From Apoderus coryli (lineage: Eukaryota > Arthropoda > Insecta > Coleoptera > Attelabidae), in assembly GCA_911728435.2 (NCBI GenBank), contig OU452200.1, positions 29,775,715 to 29,839,714 of the forward strand: a DNA stretch of 64,000 nucleotides, given 5' to 3'. A model generated the notes under the pieces. It saw only the letters and a program-made list of their open reading frames with translations. It ran no database searches and was not told the DNA's origin. This document shows, piece after piece, positions 23,601 through 36,400 of this stretch. How positions within the stretch are numbered: the first letter of the stretch is position 1; every line of letters begins with the position of its first letter. The translations under genes and the position numbers were made by a program.

Positions 23601-23785
23601 CCTAGAAAGTTGTAAAATGTATCTGTGATCTTTACATTTCCCCCCAATAGGTTTCAATTTAAAGCCTTCGATTACTTGCGTGGGTTACCTAGACGCTAAC
23701 ATAATATTTCAGGGTGATTTCAATGTTCACAACATTCTAAAGTTCCTGGTTCGTATAGATGTTGCTAGAAAATGTTTCCAAGCTT
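20650..23785. other. Long intronic stretch without recognised feature
   Basis: I see only AT-rich sequence. Frames at 20816-21055, 21790-22216 and 22284-22505 have no family resemblance and no splice context. No terminal repeats were paired. Confidence 0.5.
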
Positions 23786-23788
23786 TGC

Positions 23789-23962
23789 TGGTCAGTGAGG
23801 CCACTTGAATTCCTCATACTGTTGGTTATACAACATATTTTCTTTCTATTTTTATGAAATTTTATTAGTAGTTTATTTAGTTATTAATATAATAGTAGAA
23901 AATAGAAAGAAAATATGTTGTATAACCAACAGTATGAGGAATTCAAGTGGACTCACTGACTA
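23789..23962. mobile_element. MITE-like foldback (64-bp arms)
   Basis: The arms 23789-23852 and 23899-23962 are inverted with only a few mismatches: TGGTCAGTGAGGCCACTTG against, reverse-complemented, TAGTCAGTGAGTCCACTTG, then GAATTCCTCATACTGTTGG and TATACAACATATTTTC. A 46-base AT spacer separates them. There is no coding capacity. Ends with TA suggest a Tc1/mariner-type MITE, but the target duplication is not clear. Confidence 0.85.
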
Positions 23963-23969
23963 GGTAAAT

Positions 23970-25600
23970 AGCGATTATCCATCCAAAATAAATATGTTAT
24001 AGATACTCAAGGTATTCTGAACCGTCGTCGTCGCGTCGGTATGGACAGATATATTTAACTGCAATTAATACTTATACTTGCAATCATCACTTTAAAACAT
24101 ATCACCATTTTCCATAAAACATCATCAATATTAAAAATTCCTCTAAATAAAACCAAAAACATTCAAAATCAGTCAAAGCGATTGAATCTTCTTTTATAAC
24201 TTAATAATTTGGTACCGAGTGAATTTTTAGGTACCTATAGTTGCCACATAGTTTTAAAAATTTTATATTTTGTTTAATATTAATAATATTTGACATTATT
24301 GTATACAATTGTATATAAGTATACTTTTGATGTTGTAGGTATGTTCAATATTCGTTTATGTTATGTGTGTAAAATTTATTATTTATAAACTGTAGTGGTA
24401 TTTTAACTCTTCTCCGTGTCCAAGATCGTAACTAAATTACAGTCAAAGGAATGATCACCCCAAAAATGTACTATACTATTGTAGTTTTTATACTATCAAA
24501 CGCTGACCTCTCTAGGTACCTATATGGTGCTAATCAATCTATATCTCTAAGTACACAATTCTTTTTTAGGTTGATGGTTCAAATTTAAAAATAAATTAAC
24601 CATTGAAATGAAATTAAAAAAAAATATTTATATATTAACAATTCTTCTGAAATTTCATTTAATAAAAGCAAATACCATTCTTAGGCAGCAGTTACCAATA
24701 ATTGCTAAATAAAGTAGGTAAATTAATTAAATTTCATAAAAATTATTAATCCTCACATATACATTCAAAACCATGTTTAAATAAAGGCAAAAGTTTTAAA
24801 TATAAGTAAACTAGATAGCCACAGAAGCTCTTGCCATAATAAAAATATCTCAATGTGAACTAAAAGATTCTAGCCACAGTTCATAAAAAAAACCCTGTCA
24901 ATGATATACAATACTTGAGCAGTATATATTGAAAGTATATATTATGTAATATATTAATATCTAACTGTATAATATATTTCTAATCTTGTTCACTAAATCT
25001 CTTATTCATGGCTGATCAATTCTAGCCAAGGTATTAAAATAAGAATGATGCTTTTGACTAGTTATATTACATATAGTTTACTATATTTTTTATAAAATTT
25101 AATAAACGTTTAATAATGTTGTGTAATTGTATTTAAAAATTATTGGAAACCTCAAAAGAATTGTATAATTAAAAACCATCTGTTTTTTATAAATAAAAAT
25201 TAGTTATCTGAAGACAGTACAAAATCGTACCGAAACATTGTATTCATTTGCAAAAATGAAATACAAACATTTCTTTTGAATGGTTAAATAAATTTTAAAT
25301 TTGAACCCAACTAAAAAAGTTCTGTATTTACATTTACATAAAGAGCTTCATGAAAAAACTGAAAAACTATACATAGCCTTAAGTTTTGATTAGTTAGGCC
25401 AGCAAACAACTCATCACAATCACAACAACGAATACATTGTATATTTCTACAACTAAACAAAACTTAAAGCTCCAGGATTCTTTATAATTTTATATCAAAA
25501 AATACATTGGTAACTTTAAAACATTCACTTCAAATTAGTAGTATCTAGTAGCTTGCAGAACTAGATTAAAAGCAAAAACTAACCAACATTCGTTTTGTCT
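23970..25600. other. Intronic AT-rich stretch with one hammerhead-like motif
   Basis: At 25208-25237 CTGAAGACAGTACAAAATCGTACCGAAAC fits the core-stem-core pattern (GTAC/GTAC). Nothing else in this stretch is supported. Confidence 0.5.
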
Positions 25601-25608
25601 TTTTGCAG

Positions 25609-25646
25609 AGCCAGTGCCACCACAAGAAGACAACCATATCACATGA
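25609..25646 (+). CDS. Candidate alternative terminal exon of the transporter gene
   Basis: After a strong acceptor (TTTTGTCTTTTTGCAG to 25608) the bases continue the transporter frame. The 16747 donor leaves one G, which joins AG to give Glu and then PVPPQEDNHIT and a stop (25644-25646). The C-terminus would become GNGKFCQEPVPPQEDNHIT instead of the 33-residue read-through tail. AATAAA follows at 25995-26000, giving a 3' UTR of about 370 bases. The evidence is splice grammar, phase and polyadenylation signal only. The exon is tiny and the intron 8.9 kb, so transcript data must decide. Confidence 0.55.
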
Positions 25647-25994
25647 TATTAATATAATTTTAAACTAAGTTTAGATGTTTCACTATACTTTTTGCTTTAA
25701 TTGATTTCTGCTAGCTAATGTTTATATCACTTCATATCATATTAATTGTATTTATTGTTCACATTATGCATTTCGCTACTTTCTTTCAACTAAATATGCA
25801 TTTATGATTTTATAAGATACTTGGTAATTTGACGTTTGTGTTTAAGAAACTCATTAGGTTAATTTTTTAGAGAATATCCTTTAATTTAGTTTTTGATAGT
25901 TCCTATCTAGTTTTTTATTTAGTTACAAAATATCAAATTATTTTTACATCCATATTAATGTAGATGTTTCCAAGAAATATGTATACAAACTGTT

Positions 25995-26000
25995 AATAAA
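25995..26000 (+). terminator. Polyadenylation signal AATAAA (transporter gene, distal end)
   Basis: AATAAA lies 349 bases after the TGA of the candidate terminal exon and is followed by GTTATTATTACAGACATTTC, a T-rich downstream region. It faces the convergent UFL1 gene, whose stop is 1.44 kb away. Confidence 0.5.
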
Positions 26001-26261
26001 GTTATTATTACAGACATTTCTTTCTTTTTTCACAACTTATGTCATTTGAATCGATCTATCGAATTTTTTCAGATTACCATATTCCTGAATATTATGTAAC
26101 GAAGATGGTAAGAAACATAATACACAGCGCGACATCGTCGTGAATATATTCAGTTATATTTTTAATTACCTATTTTCTATCTTGAGTTTGTCGGTTCATT
26201 AAAATATCTGACCAAATTTTTGTTTAATTTCTTTTCACATGGTCAACTAATAACATACTTA

Positions 26262-26299
26262 CACAACTTTTCCACACAAAAGTTCGTGGCTTCTTCAGG
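26262..26299 (-). ncRNA. Hammerhead-like motif (minus strand)
   Basis: Read on the minus strand: CTGAAGA, an extra A, GCCAC...GTGTGG, then AAAAG. The stem is compensated, but the 3' core is GGAAAAG instead of CGAAAC, so this copy is degenerate. Confidence 0.35.
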
Positions 26300-26757
26300 T
26301 GCCGATTATAATTCTGGCAGTTTTAGTTTCTAAGGTGAATAATTTTTTTTCTTATTACGTCTAGCCGCATATTGGTGTAGTATATAGAATATCTGATCGG
26401 ACATAGTTTTACAATAATTAGAATAATCGTCGAAACTCAAACATGTCGTCCAAGAAAAGTTATTGCTTGAAATATCGTTAGATACAATACCCGGCAATAC
26501 GCTATGTACGTCGACTACGCCGAACATCATGGTCTATTGTGATACACAGCTATTATTTCATCCAACAATTTTTTGCTGGACATATCGTACAATCTCGAAA
26601 TATAGCTAAATGGCTTTTCAAACAATGCTGTGCTGTGTAAGGGTGGAGTAATAATATGAGCATTCCTGGTAACTATAAGATGAGCACCTGATCTGAATTA
26701 AATTCTATTAACAAATAGTTTTCTCACTTGGTCTTAACCTTAAAAGTAGTTATTCTA

Positions 26758-26960
26758 TTTAAATAAATAAATAACTTTATTGTCGTGCAAAACATCCAAG
26801 TACAGGACAATCTGCAAAGAAGTAAAAGAAAGAATATCCTTATACCAAAACTTCTAGTCATACACATTCGTACACCAAATCACCACAGAACAAGCAAAAC
26901 TTCAAATAATAAATGAGGCTAAACACTACATCCACAATAGCAATAACACATCGACACTTG
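26758..26960 (-). repeat. 3' end of a non-LTR retrotransposon (minus)
   Basis: On the minus strand the segment ends GACAATAAAGTTATTTATTT followed by A/T-rich repeats, a typical LINE 3' end with AATAAA and a short simple-repeat tail. The preceding 170 bases (CTGTACTTGGATGTTTTGC region) show no long frame, so only the 3' UTR is left. Confidence 0.55.
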
Positions 26961-27352
26961 ATGTTCAGATCTCATTTATTCAACTGATTTATTTTGACTA
27001 CTGAAACGATAATCCATGTTTGTGCTAAATATCAAGGTCTTACCTCAGGTCATTTCGTACACGCTCTATATTATCCTTTGATATATGAATGAGCTCTGCC
27101 AAGAAGAGGTTTTGCACTTACCTGCTTGCATTACAACTTTGGTCCATGTCAACTATTTGTCTAAATTATTATAAACACTTATTTAAAGAATAGATTTTCC
27201 TAACTGTTGACGGCTACCTACTGTAAGATAAAATTATAACAGTGTTATTATTGAGACTTTTAATGTATAAATTAGAAATAATTTTGTTGCATAGTATTAT
27301 TTTACGGACGATTTTATTTGAAATAAACCTTTAATTTATTTAATTGCTATAC

Positions 27353-27358
27353 TTTATT
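27353..27358 (-). terminator. Candidate polyadenylation signal of UFL1
   Basis: TTTATT on the plus strand is AATAAA on the minus strand, 82 bases after the UFL1 stop codon, which is a normal 3' UTR distance. There are other AT-rich candidates nearby. Confidence 0.5.
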
Positions 27359-27439
27359 ATATACTTTAAACTTATACATAATATTTTAAAAAATACTTAA
27401 TAAAATTGAATTATTAATAATATATTTATATATATATAT

Positions 27440-30400
27440 TCAAGACTTTTCTCCGGAAGTATGTTTCTTAAAATCATTGGCAAGACTTTTAACGGTGGAC
27501 ATTTTTTCTTTTAATTTTTCCTTGGCATTCTCAGCTTCGGTACCCTTACTTAACATTAGGGTCACAAAATCTTTAAAAAAATATATCCAAATTAAACATT
27601 TAAATCAAAACAACGACAAAATTCAATAAAGATTTAAATATTCTGTATGGAAACTAAAATAAACAAATTAATAATCTATTTTCAATGCCGATGTTCTTCA
27701 AAGCAAGACAAACACCACCCAAAATGTTAAAGCGAGACGGGACATTTTTCAGATTTGAAGTTGTAATTGTTACATCATGAAAGCAATTCAATTAGAAATT
27801 TCGCAAAATCAACATGGAAAGAAATGAAAAACTATTTATTTAAGAAATAATTTAGGCGTAGGTACTTGAAATTTCCACTTATAATCGTTAACAACAAATT
27901 ATGACTGAACTGAAATATAAATACACTAGAAATATACGTAGTTTTATTGTGTAATCGAGCATAAAGTTTTAAAAAAAAATATGGACATCTGAATTTAGAA
28001 CAAAAGTCATAATGAAGTTTGCTATTAACAATTTACTATACTCGTTACATATTTTTATACAAAATTTCTAAGTCAGATGTCTAGTTGACCATCTGCACCC
28101 AAGAACCCAGTATAATGAACATATTAATCTAAGCAAGCACATCTAGTACCGTACGCATTATGCCAACATGACCACTGATTTAGCCATATCGCAAAAAATG
28201 ACGAATAAAATTCGATGTTCTGTTTTCACGGTCATAAAGTTATTGTGTACCAGATAGTGGGTCACAATGGTTTATGAAATGCAGCATATTATAAGCATTA
28301 TTATACCAGTCCCAATTTTTTTATTTTCCTTTTTTATTTTTTGCAGCGGTAACTCTATGATATCCTGAGTAAATAGGGCATTTCAGAGGACAAACTAGAC
28401 CATAAGAATACTTACCTACTTACTAAAAAATGAGGTGTACTTATTATTGTCATGAGATTTAAAAATTCAGCTACTTAAGGATAGGTTTTCAAATTCTTTA
28501 ATACACTTTTTCACAGATGGATTCAGATGGACAAGAAATCTTAGAATTGGGATTACTTTACTAATTTTCCATACTTTTGGGAAGGTATTTTTTTCAATGC
28601 AGTAGTTCACCACTGCGCCACTCTTTATTGAATATGCTTTTCCTATATCATCGATAGATAGTCTAAAATTAAATGTACTGTCTTTCGGACTATGATTGGT
28701 ACTATAATAATAGATCTTCTCAGGAGCGGGATGTCTATATGGGATATTCACAAAAAAAAATCGGGGATTTTAGAAGTTTCTGTAGCATAAACAATCATAT
28801 TTTTAACAGTCTCCAGTTTTCTTTAGAATTATTATATGTATTTCGTTTGATTTTCGAAGTATTTCATTTTGAATTGATTAATCTCTGTTGTTAAAATGTT
28901 TCTGATAAATCTATAATTTTCCCAATTTTCGGGAGTTTTAAACCTTTTCTCTTTACATTTTGGAAAATCGGTTCATAAAGTGATGAAACAGAACTCGTTA
29001 TGCACCTTTGTCCAGAACAGCATGGGAGAATCTGCCTCGATTTGGGGGTCTATTCTCGAGTTGAGAGGAAGATCATTTCATGAGAACGGGTGACGTATTT
29101 CGAGAGAACAACGCAATTTGCTTATTCTTGAAATGTTCACTTCTATCAACTATTAGGAGAACGCTTTCCCTTGGTCCAGAGTGAGAGAAGCGACATCATA
29201 TCGAGAGAAACATGCGCAGATGACAGTATATGGGGGTTATGTTTGTTATTTTGAATAATTTATGCTAACATTGCTATATGATTTTGTAGAAATTCAACTC
29301 AGATAGTTTTTTGCACGTTGTTTGCCGGTGCTTTTCTTTTCTTATCTACAGCGTCACCAGTAAGTACGGTTTTCATTAAGCAATTAAAATTACTAATTAC
29401 CACTGGGACATAAACCTACTGTGTTCAAATAATAACTAATAACAATAATTAGCAAAAAATTATGTTTATTTATTATAATAAAAATAATAATAAATTTGAC
29501 AATTTTGACATACCTATCAACAACAACTATTATGCCTAAAATCAGTAAAGGCGCATAAAAAGTAGGTTAAATGTCACTCTGAAATGTTTCGTTTCGAGAA
29601 TACAACAGCAAGCTCTCAAGAGAACAATCATAGGATGTGAACCATCGTTTCTCTTAAAGTGAATACTCCCTTCTATTGAACTCGAGTATAAAGCCCCTGG
29701 CGCACAATAACATTATGACGCTGAAATTTTCGCGCTATGGCTAAATCAAGAGTACCGTACAGCCCCCATTGCACTTAATCATATAATTTTCATTTTACAA
29801 AGGTACTTAGACTAATAGATATAGAATGATAGACAAAATATCTAAGCAAATATAGTGAGCACAAGAAGGTTGGAACTAATTCAATAAAATAATTTTTAGG
29901 CAAAGACAAAAAATTTCTCTCGGACACGTCAACCTTATGTTTGTAATGCGCAAATTTTGAATTTTAAATGTGTTAAATAAATTGGAAAATATTGTAAAGA
30001 AAGTTTTAAAAATAAATACATTTCTTTCACAGGAAATTTGTTATGTAACCAATACCAATAATCTTCGTTCTGTATGAGCTCTTTCAAATAGTGCTATCAA
30101 AATTGGGCTTACAATTAAAAAAAAAATCAATGAGGTCATAATTTGGGACACGATGACGTCACCTCACATAAAATTTGCGCATTACAAACATAAGGTGGAC
30201 GTGTTCGAGTGAATTTTTTTGCCTTGCCCCAAACCGGTTTTATTGAATTTGTTTCAACCTTCTCGTGCTCACTGTATATAGAGAACTATTGTATAGAACT
30301 CCTAAAAAATACATCATAAGATACACATATTTTGGTAAATAAACAAGAATCGTATATTTTTGTTCACTTACCATGATATGATGTTAATTCTTCCATCTCT

Positions 30401-33400
30401 TTCTCAGACAAAAATTGCTTCAAAAAACTTAATAGGCCAGCCACATGTCTACCGCTAACGTGCACCATACATTGTGTAGCACTAATATATATCACCACTG
30501 CAGCTAAATGAAGCACCAATGCTACATCATCACAGTTATTTAATTTTTCTAGTAACTTATTTTTGCGATCTAATACAACCAGTTTATCCTTCTTTTTGTC
30601 GATCTTTTTCAAGATCATACTACAGGAGGTTAAAGCCGTTTCTACAGCTAACATAAAATCGTCAATGCTCTGACCTACAATATACACAACTGATTAGTAT
30701 TGGATAATAAAGTAATGTTGGAAAAATAAAAGTCAAATCCCCACAAAAGGAGTTGTGGAATGTTTATAATTTATATTATTTACAAGTGGACAATAGACTC
30801 AGTCGCAGTCCTTCAGGAAATAGGTCACCCTTAAAAATATTCAAAAAAAACACGCCCCCTGTATATCAGCGCTGCATTCTCATTACTTTTGTTTAATGAA
30901 ATTATCAATTATCTACCTAGAAGACATTTTAATACATTTAAATTCATAAATTCTTGGGATGAGGCTCACAAATATCAACACAGACTAAATAACCAATCGT
31001 TATTTTATGTCAAAACATGTTTTTCCTTTAACAACGTTTCGGCAACGTACTAATACAAATGAATGAGTGGCTGTGAAAACATTTGTCTTATAGACGATTT
31101 TTGTATTATATGTATTACCTGAAGAAGGCAATCGTTTTTACGTTACCGAATCGTTGTTAAAGGAAAAAAAACGTTTTGACATAAAATAACAATTTGTTAT
31201 TGAGTCTGTGTTGTTATTTGTGAGCCTCATCCCAAGAATTTATGAATTTAAATATTGAAGCTCAAGAAATAAGAGAACAAAAATTTTAATACATTGTTAA
31301 AAGTTTGATAATTAGAAAACCCTGTCTCTGATTGTAGTAATTAATTTTAGACTGTGACGTTATTTCGTCAAACTTAAATTGTGAGAAATCCACATTTTGA
31401 CAGTTATTGCATTTGTCATTTTATTCCGTAATTTCATTCACTCAAAATGTTAGTATTTAGTTGGTTTGGGGTTTTACTACTCACATCAATTGATCTGATA
31501 CTATCTTTAAAACTGGATTTATTTTAAAACTCTTAATATAATTAAATTGAAACTTTCTCTTTATTGCTTTGATTCCAAATATAGCTTGTAATTTTATTTT
31601 TTTCCATTAATATAGGCTGAGAAGATGAGACGGAATCGAATATATCGAGACATTTCTTGCGTCTCTATTAATGACAGAAAGTTGAGCATCCGCGTCAAAT
31701 TAACTGTGTCCGTCAGGTCTGCAGTTTTTCTTACAATATCATTTGTCACGTCAAATACTAATATTCTATCATTTTTTTATACATGGCATAGGTATATCAA
31801 AATGTTTCAAATTTTCCACGCTATATCATAACCGTAAATCCATGATTAATTTTTTAAAATTGTCATTAAATGGAGACGCCCAGAGCCTAGATGGTCAGGA
31901 TGGTAAAAAATCAATATTCGACTGCGAAATGTGTCAACTTCTGTCATTTAAAAACAATTTTGCTAAATTTAGTTCATTTGAATAGTATGAAATTAAAAAT
32001 AAGTATGTCACGAGGTTTTTTTTGATATAATAATGTTTTAATATTTTTTGTTATATTACTGTGGAAGATGAATAAATTAAATTTGTTGGAAAATCCAGTA
32101 TCTAATCATGTTCCATTGTGTAATTTGCTGAGCAAAATGTGCTGGAATTTGTTTGTGTTGAAATTTTTAAAAAAGTCTGGGAGCAGGTCATATTTTGGAC
32201 CTCGCAAGTTAGTATGTTGTTTAGGCGAATAGATTTCTATAAGAAAAGCACACACATCTTTTTTCTTTTCTAATCACGTTACTCTCATGAATAGATTGAC
32301 GATTTGGGAAATATTTTAAATATGTTTCCCTTCAAAGAAGCCTCAACAAAAATCAACGTTGCATAGGCTGAATATTTAAACATATGTAAAAACACATGGC
32401 ATATTTTACTTGTTTTGATTTTCAGAAATCCGACCCTAACTTCACACTGTTTTCGTTAAAGATTAGAGGGAATAAGAGCTATCACGTATCACTTTTTATT
32501 ACAGTTAAAATAAAAAGTAATCATAACTTTAATAACACATGTATTCTTAAAAATCAATACCAAAACCTATACACTATGCAATTTAGCTTTTCATTCTTCA
32601 ATATTACGTCTAGCCACTGAAGATAAAGCATGTCCTTCGAAACATGCATGGTTTTTAGTTTTTTACAACTCTAGTGATCTATTTAACTCGTTTTATGAAG
32701 ATTTGACTATTATTTTCCAACATAATACACGACTCCACTCCAGTATCGACCATTTCTTAAGATTTAACACGTTCGCTACCAAGTGGCTCATATATGAGCC
32801 ACAACGATTTTCCCAGTAGACTAGCGTCTCACATATGAGCCATGAGCATACACCCATTTAAGAAGCATTTTCTCGGTTGTATCTGTGGTGATGAGAACCA
32901 ACTTGAAGTATAGTAATGGTTGGCTCATATGTGTCGCGTAGTCCGCGGGTTTCAGTTATAGTTAGTGTTCTACATGATTCTAAGTGTAAAACTATAAGAT
33001 GGTACCTCAAATTATTTTTCCATCTTGTAGATATCTGTCTATGGAATGGCTGTTTCCTTTATAGCAAACAAAAGTACAAACAAATCACCTATCTACAGTT
33101 TTGGGAGAGGGTAATTCAATTGTGGAAAAATTGATTCTGCACAAGTTTTCTTGACTCCCTACCGGAAAAAAAATCATTATCCAAAAACAGTGGAAAAAAG
33201 GCTAAGATGTAGAATTTGTTCATCACAAAAAAAATCCGTACACGTCCGTGTACGTTGGGTCGTGCGGTCTATATGGTTAATTTTGCTCCCATAGACCAAC
33301 GTCCCATATATGAGCCACAGCAGTAAACCTTGTGGAACTTAATAATAATTTGTTTTTGAATACGTCTTTAATGAAAAAAAGCATATCATGTAACGTGCAC

Positions 33401-36400
33401 TGTTTTTTTTTTGTTGTGGTCTGTGTGGACGAAACACAAATTACCCCTCGGTAGCGAACGTGTTAATATAGTAATACTTGTATTCAAACCAACATTATTC
33501 TTACCCGTCAAAGTTTTTACTAGTGGCAGTAAAGATGGCTTAAATTCTCCTGTTAATTCATTTACAAACTTCAACTTTTGATCAATGTTTAAACTGTTTA
33601 TGATTTGTACATTTGAATTTGTTTCTACAGCAACATAAGTCATTATTTCCGTAACAATGTCTGAACACAATGTTTTCAATAAATATTTGACCAGCTGAGT
33701 CTGCAAATCGTTCGGTAACAACTTAAGGCCCTTATCATACAGTCGAACATCGCCAACTAAATCATTTAGGTGCTTTTGGAGTTCATTATGAGTTTGTCGT
33801 CTATTAGCCGTTAAATCTGCCACAGTTGTTGAATAAATACTTCCGGCAGTTTCTAATGCTAGTTCGTTTAGTTTTGGATGAAGGTATTCTGTTAATGGAT
33901 CCAATAATTCATCTAAACCTAGAACAACAACAATCAGGCAGTAGTAATACAATTACAACTCGAAAAGATTTAAAAAAAGAATGATACAAAAGGCGTTTTA
34001 TCTTTCATTTTATTATCACAGAGGAATACGCGCCAGTAGTTGGTCCTGCTGAGGCGTATTCCCGTTTACGAGTTCAGTATGACACCAAGTAGTTTGCAAA
34101 TTCATCACGGATTTGTCATTTATTTCGACACTAGAGAACCGTATCGATTTCATGGATTTGGCGTAAGTACAAATACATATTGACATTACAAACTCATGTT
34201 TAGTTTACTTTAGTTAAACTCGCGTTTAGTTTACTTTATTTAAAACCACCTTTAGTTGTTTTAGTTTCGCTATTCAGAGCACGCAGCCGTGATTGATTAT
34301 TGGTATATTTTTAAAAGAAAATCAAAATATCTTTCATTTTCGTTATTTAGAACTTGATTTTAATTGGGACAATGTTTGATTATATTTACATGGATACCAA
34401 CAGCCGTTATTATTGGAAAAACATTTTATACAAAACGTTAGTTTTCTCCATATTAAGTATCTTTTAAAATTACGAGGATTCGAGAAGTCCGTGACTTTTT
34501 TAATTTCCCGAGCAGTAACTTCAATGGCAATAATACTGCTCCCGTCAACTGCCATCTATCGGTAGACTACTGTTAAATTCTGAGCAAGCAATGTTATTTA
34601 GTTTACGTTTGGCAACCATTGAAAGCAGCTAACCTTGTTGATATCCAGAAAAACGTGAATTTCTTTTTCTGAATCATCATTAATTTTTGCGCAAAAAAAC
34701 ATTCAATCGTAAAAAAGTGATTGTACTGACTGGCCGCACCAGTACAAGGAATAAAAAAGTTAGAAACACGTTGAACTAAATGTATCGAGCTAAAAGGAGA
34801 TTATGTAGAAAAAAAAATATTTTTTGCCAACAAAGAAAAGGTTTGCATCCTCGAAAATTACATAATAAACATATAGGTCACCGAGAGTTTGCCTATAAAC
34901 CCTAGCAAAACACTAGGGACTATAAGATATGAGCAAGCAGGAAGCAAAATATCTATACATAAATCTAAAGCTTTATTGGAAGTCTCATATGTAAAAAGTT
35001 CTCCATTAGGCAGTACTATCATCATACATACAATGAAGAATTTGGAGAATAAAAAACAAATCTATTAGACATACATTGAGACCCATCAATATAATAATGA
35101 CAATTCGAGTGGTTAAGTAATTCTGTGAACAATCCTATAATAGGTATATTAATTTATAAAATAACGACACAAACAAAAATACTGCGCGGTGTTAGACAAA
35201 GGCTGATATTCGCTTAAGAATTCCTTACACGAAAAAATCCCTTCTGCTTAAATCACTAATATTTATTAAATCTAAACTTGATTAAAACTTAGGATTAGAT
35301 TTATATTTTTGGAAAGGCAGTATTTTCGCTACTCATGTTAAAAGCAAATTATCAAAGGAAAAGTCTGTTAAGAAAATTGAGATATTAACTTGATCTGTAT
35401 CGAAATGAAAAGTGACGGCACTATAATATGTACCTATTCATATTAATGAATACATAAATGAAAATCCTAAATTTCTCAAGAGATTTATTTGACTAATAAT
35501 TAGCAGAAATACGACTGTCGTAATCTTTTCTCCAATGATCAACTACTTGTCAATTTCTCTAACTACTATACATATAAGGCAACAAGAAAAAAAAACTTAC
35601 CTTCCTCTTCCAATGTCAATTTAATAATCTCTTGAATATCATTTTTATTCACTATTTCTAAAACAGATTTCTTCTCTTGATGAAAATCAGTATCGCTGTT
35701 ATCCACTTTACTGGCTTTATAATGATGCTTTTTCACAGCTTTAGTTTTAGTTTCTCTACCTTGCGTACCTCCTCCACTTTTGCCGCCAGCAGCTTTCTTT
35801 CTCCTTTCCTCTCTTTTATCAACTTTTTCCTCACCATCGTCAGCAAATTTTTGATTCCTATTTTGTGCACCTTGTAAATCAACCAAATATTGTTGATACT
35901 TTCCTGTTTCTACTACTTTCTTTGAATTTTCCTTAACTGTTTCCTCACAGTCGTTTAGCAACTTATCCACAAAAGCTTTACTCAACACAAAAGAATCAAT
36001 AACAACAGTTTGACTGAACTTTTGTCCAATCAAAACTTTGTCCAAAATACTCTTAACGTCATTATCATTAAAAACGGATGGTAGATTATTCTGTAAGTCA
36101 ACGTAACTTTTACTTTCGATACATTCATCAATATCCAACTCAATTCTTTCTATTAACGATTTTGATATGGCACAAGATGATAGATATATTAAATTCTCAT
36201 TTGGAAAGTGTTTACACAAATAGTGTCTGTAATCTGTAATTCCAATGCGATGAAGTGCATCAAATTCAATGTAGTAGTTTTGTTTGTAGAAGTTATTAAC
36301 CCATTCACTCTAAAATATTGATATAGATACTTAATTTGTTAAACTCAAACTTGTTGAGTTGTTTCTACAACGATGTTGATATATTCATTCTGCTTTTTTC

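Noticed and set aside
32768..33462. Active piggyBac transposon
   Set aside because: Termini are intact but the catalytic core is deleted, so at most it could be moved by a transposase supplied elsewhere.
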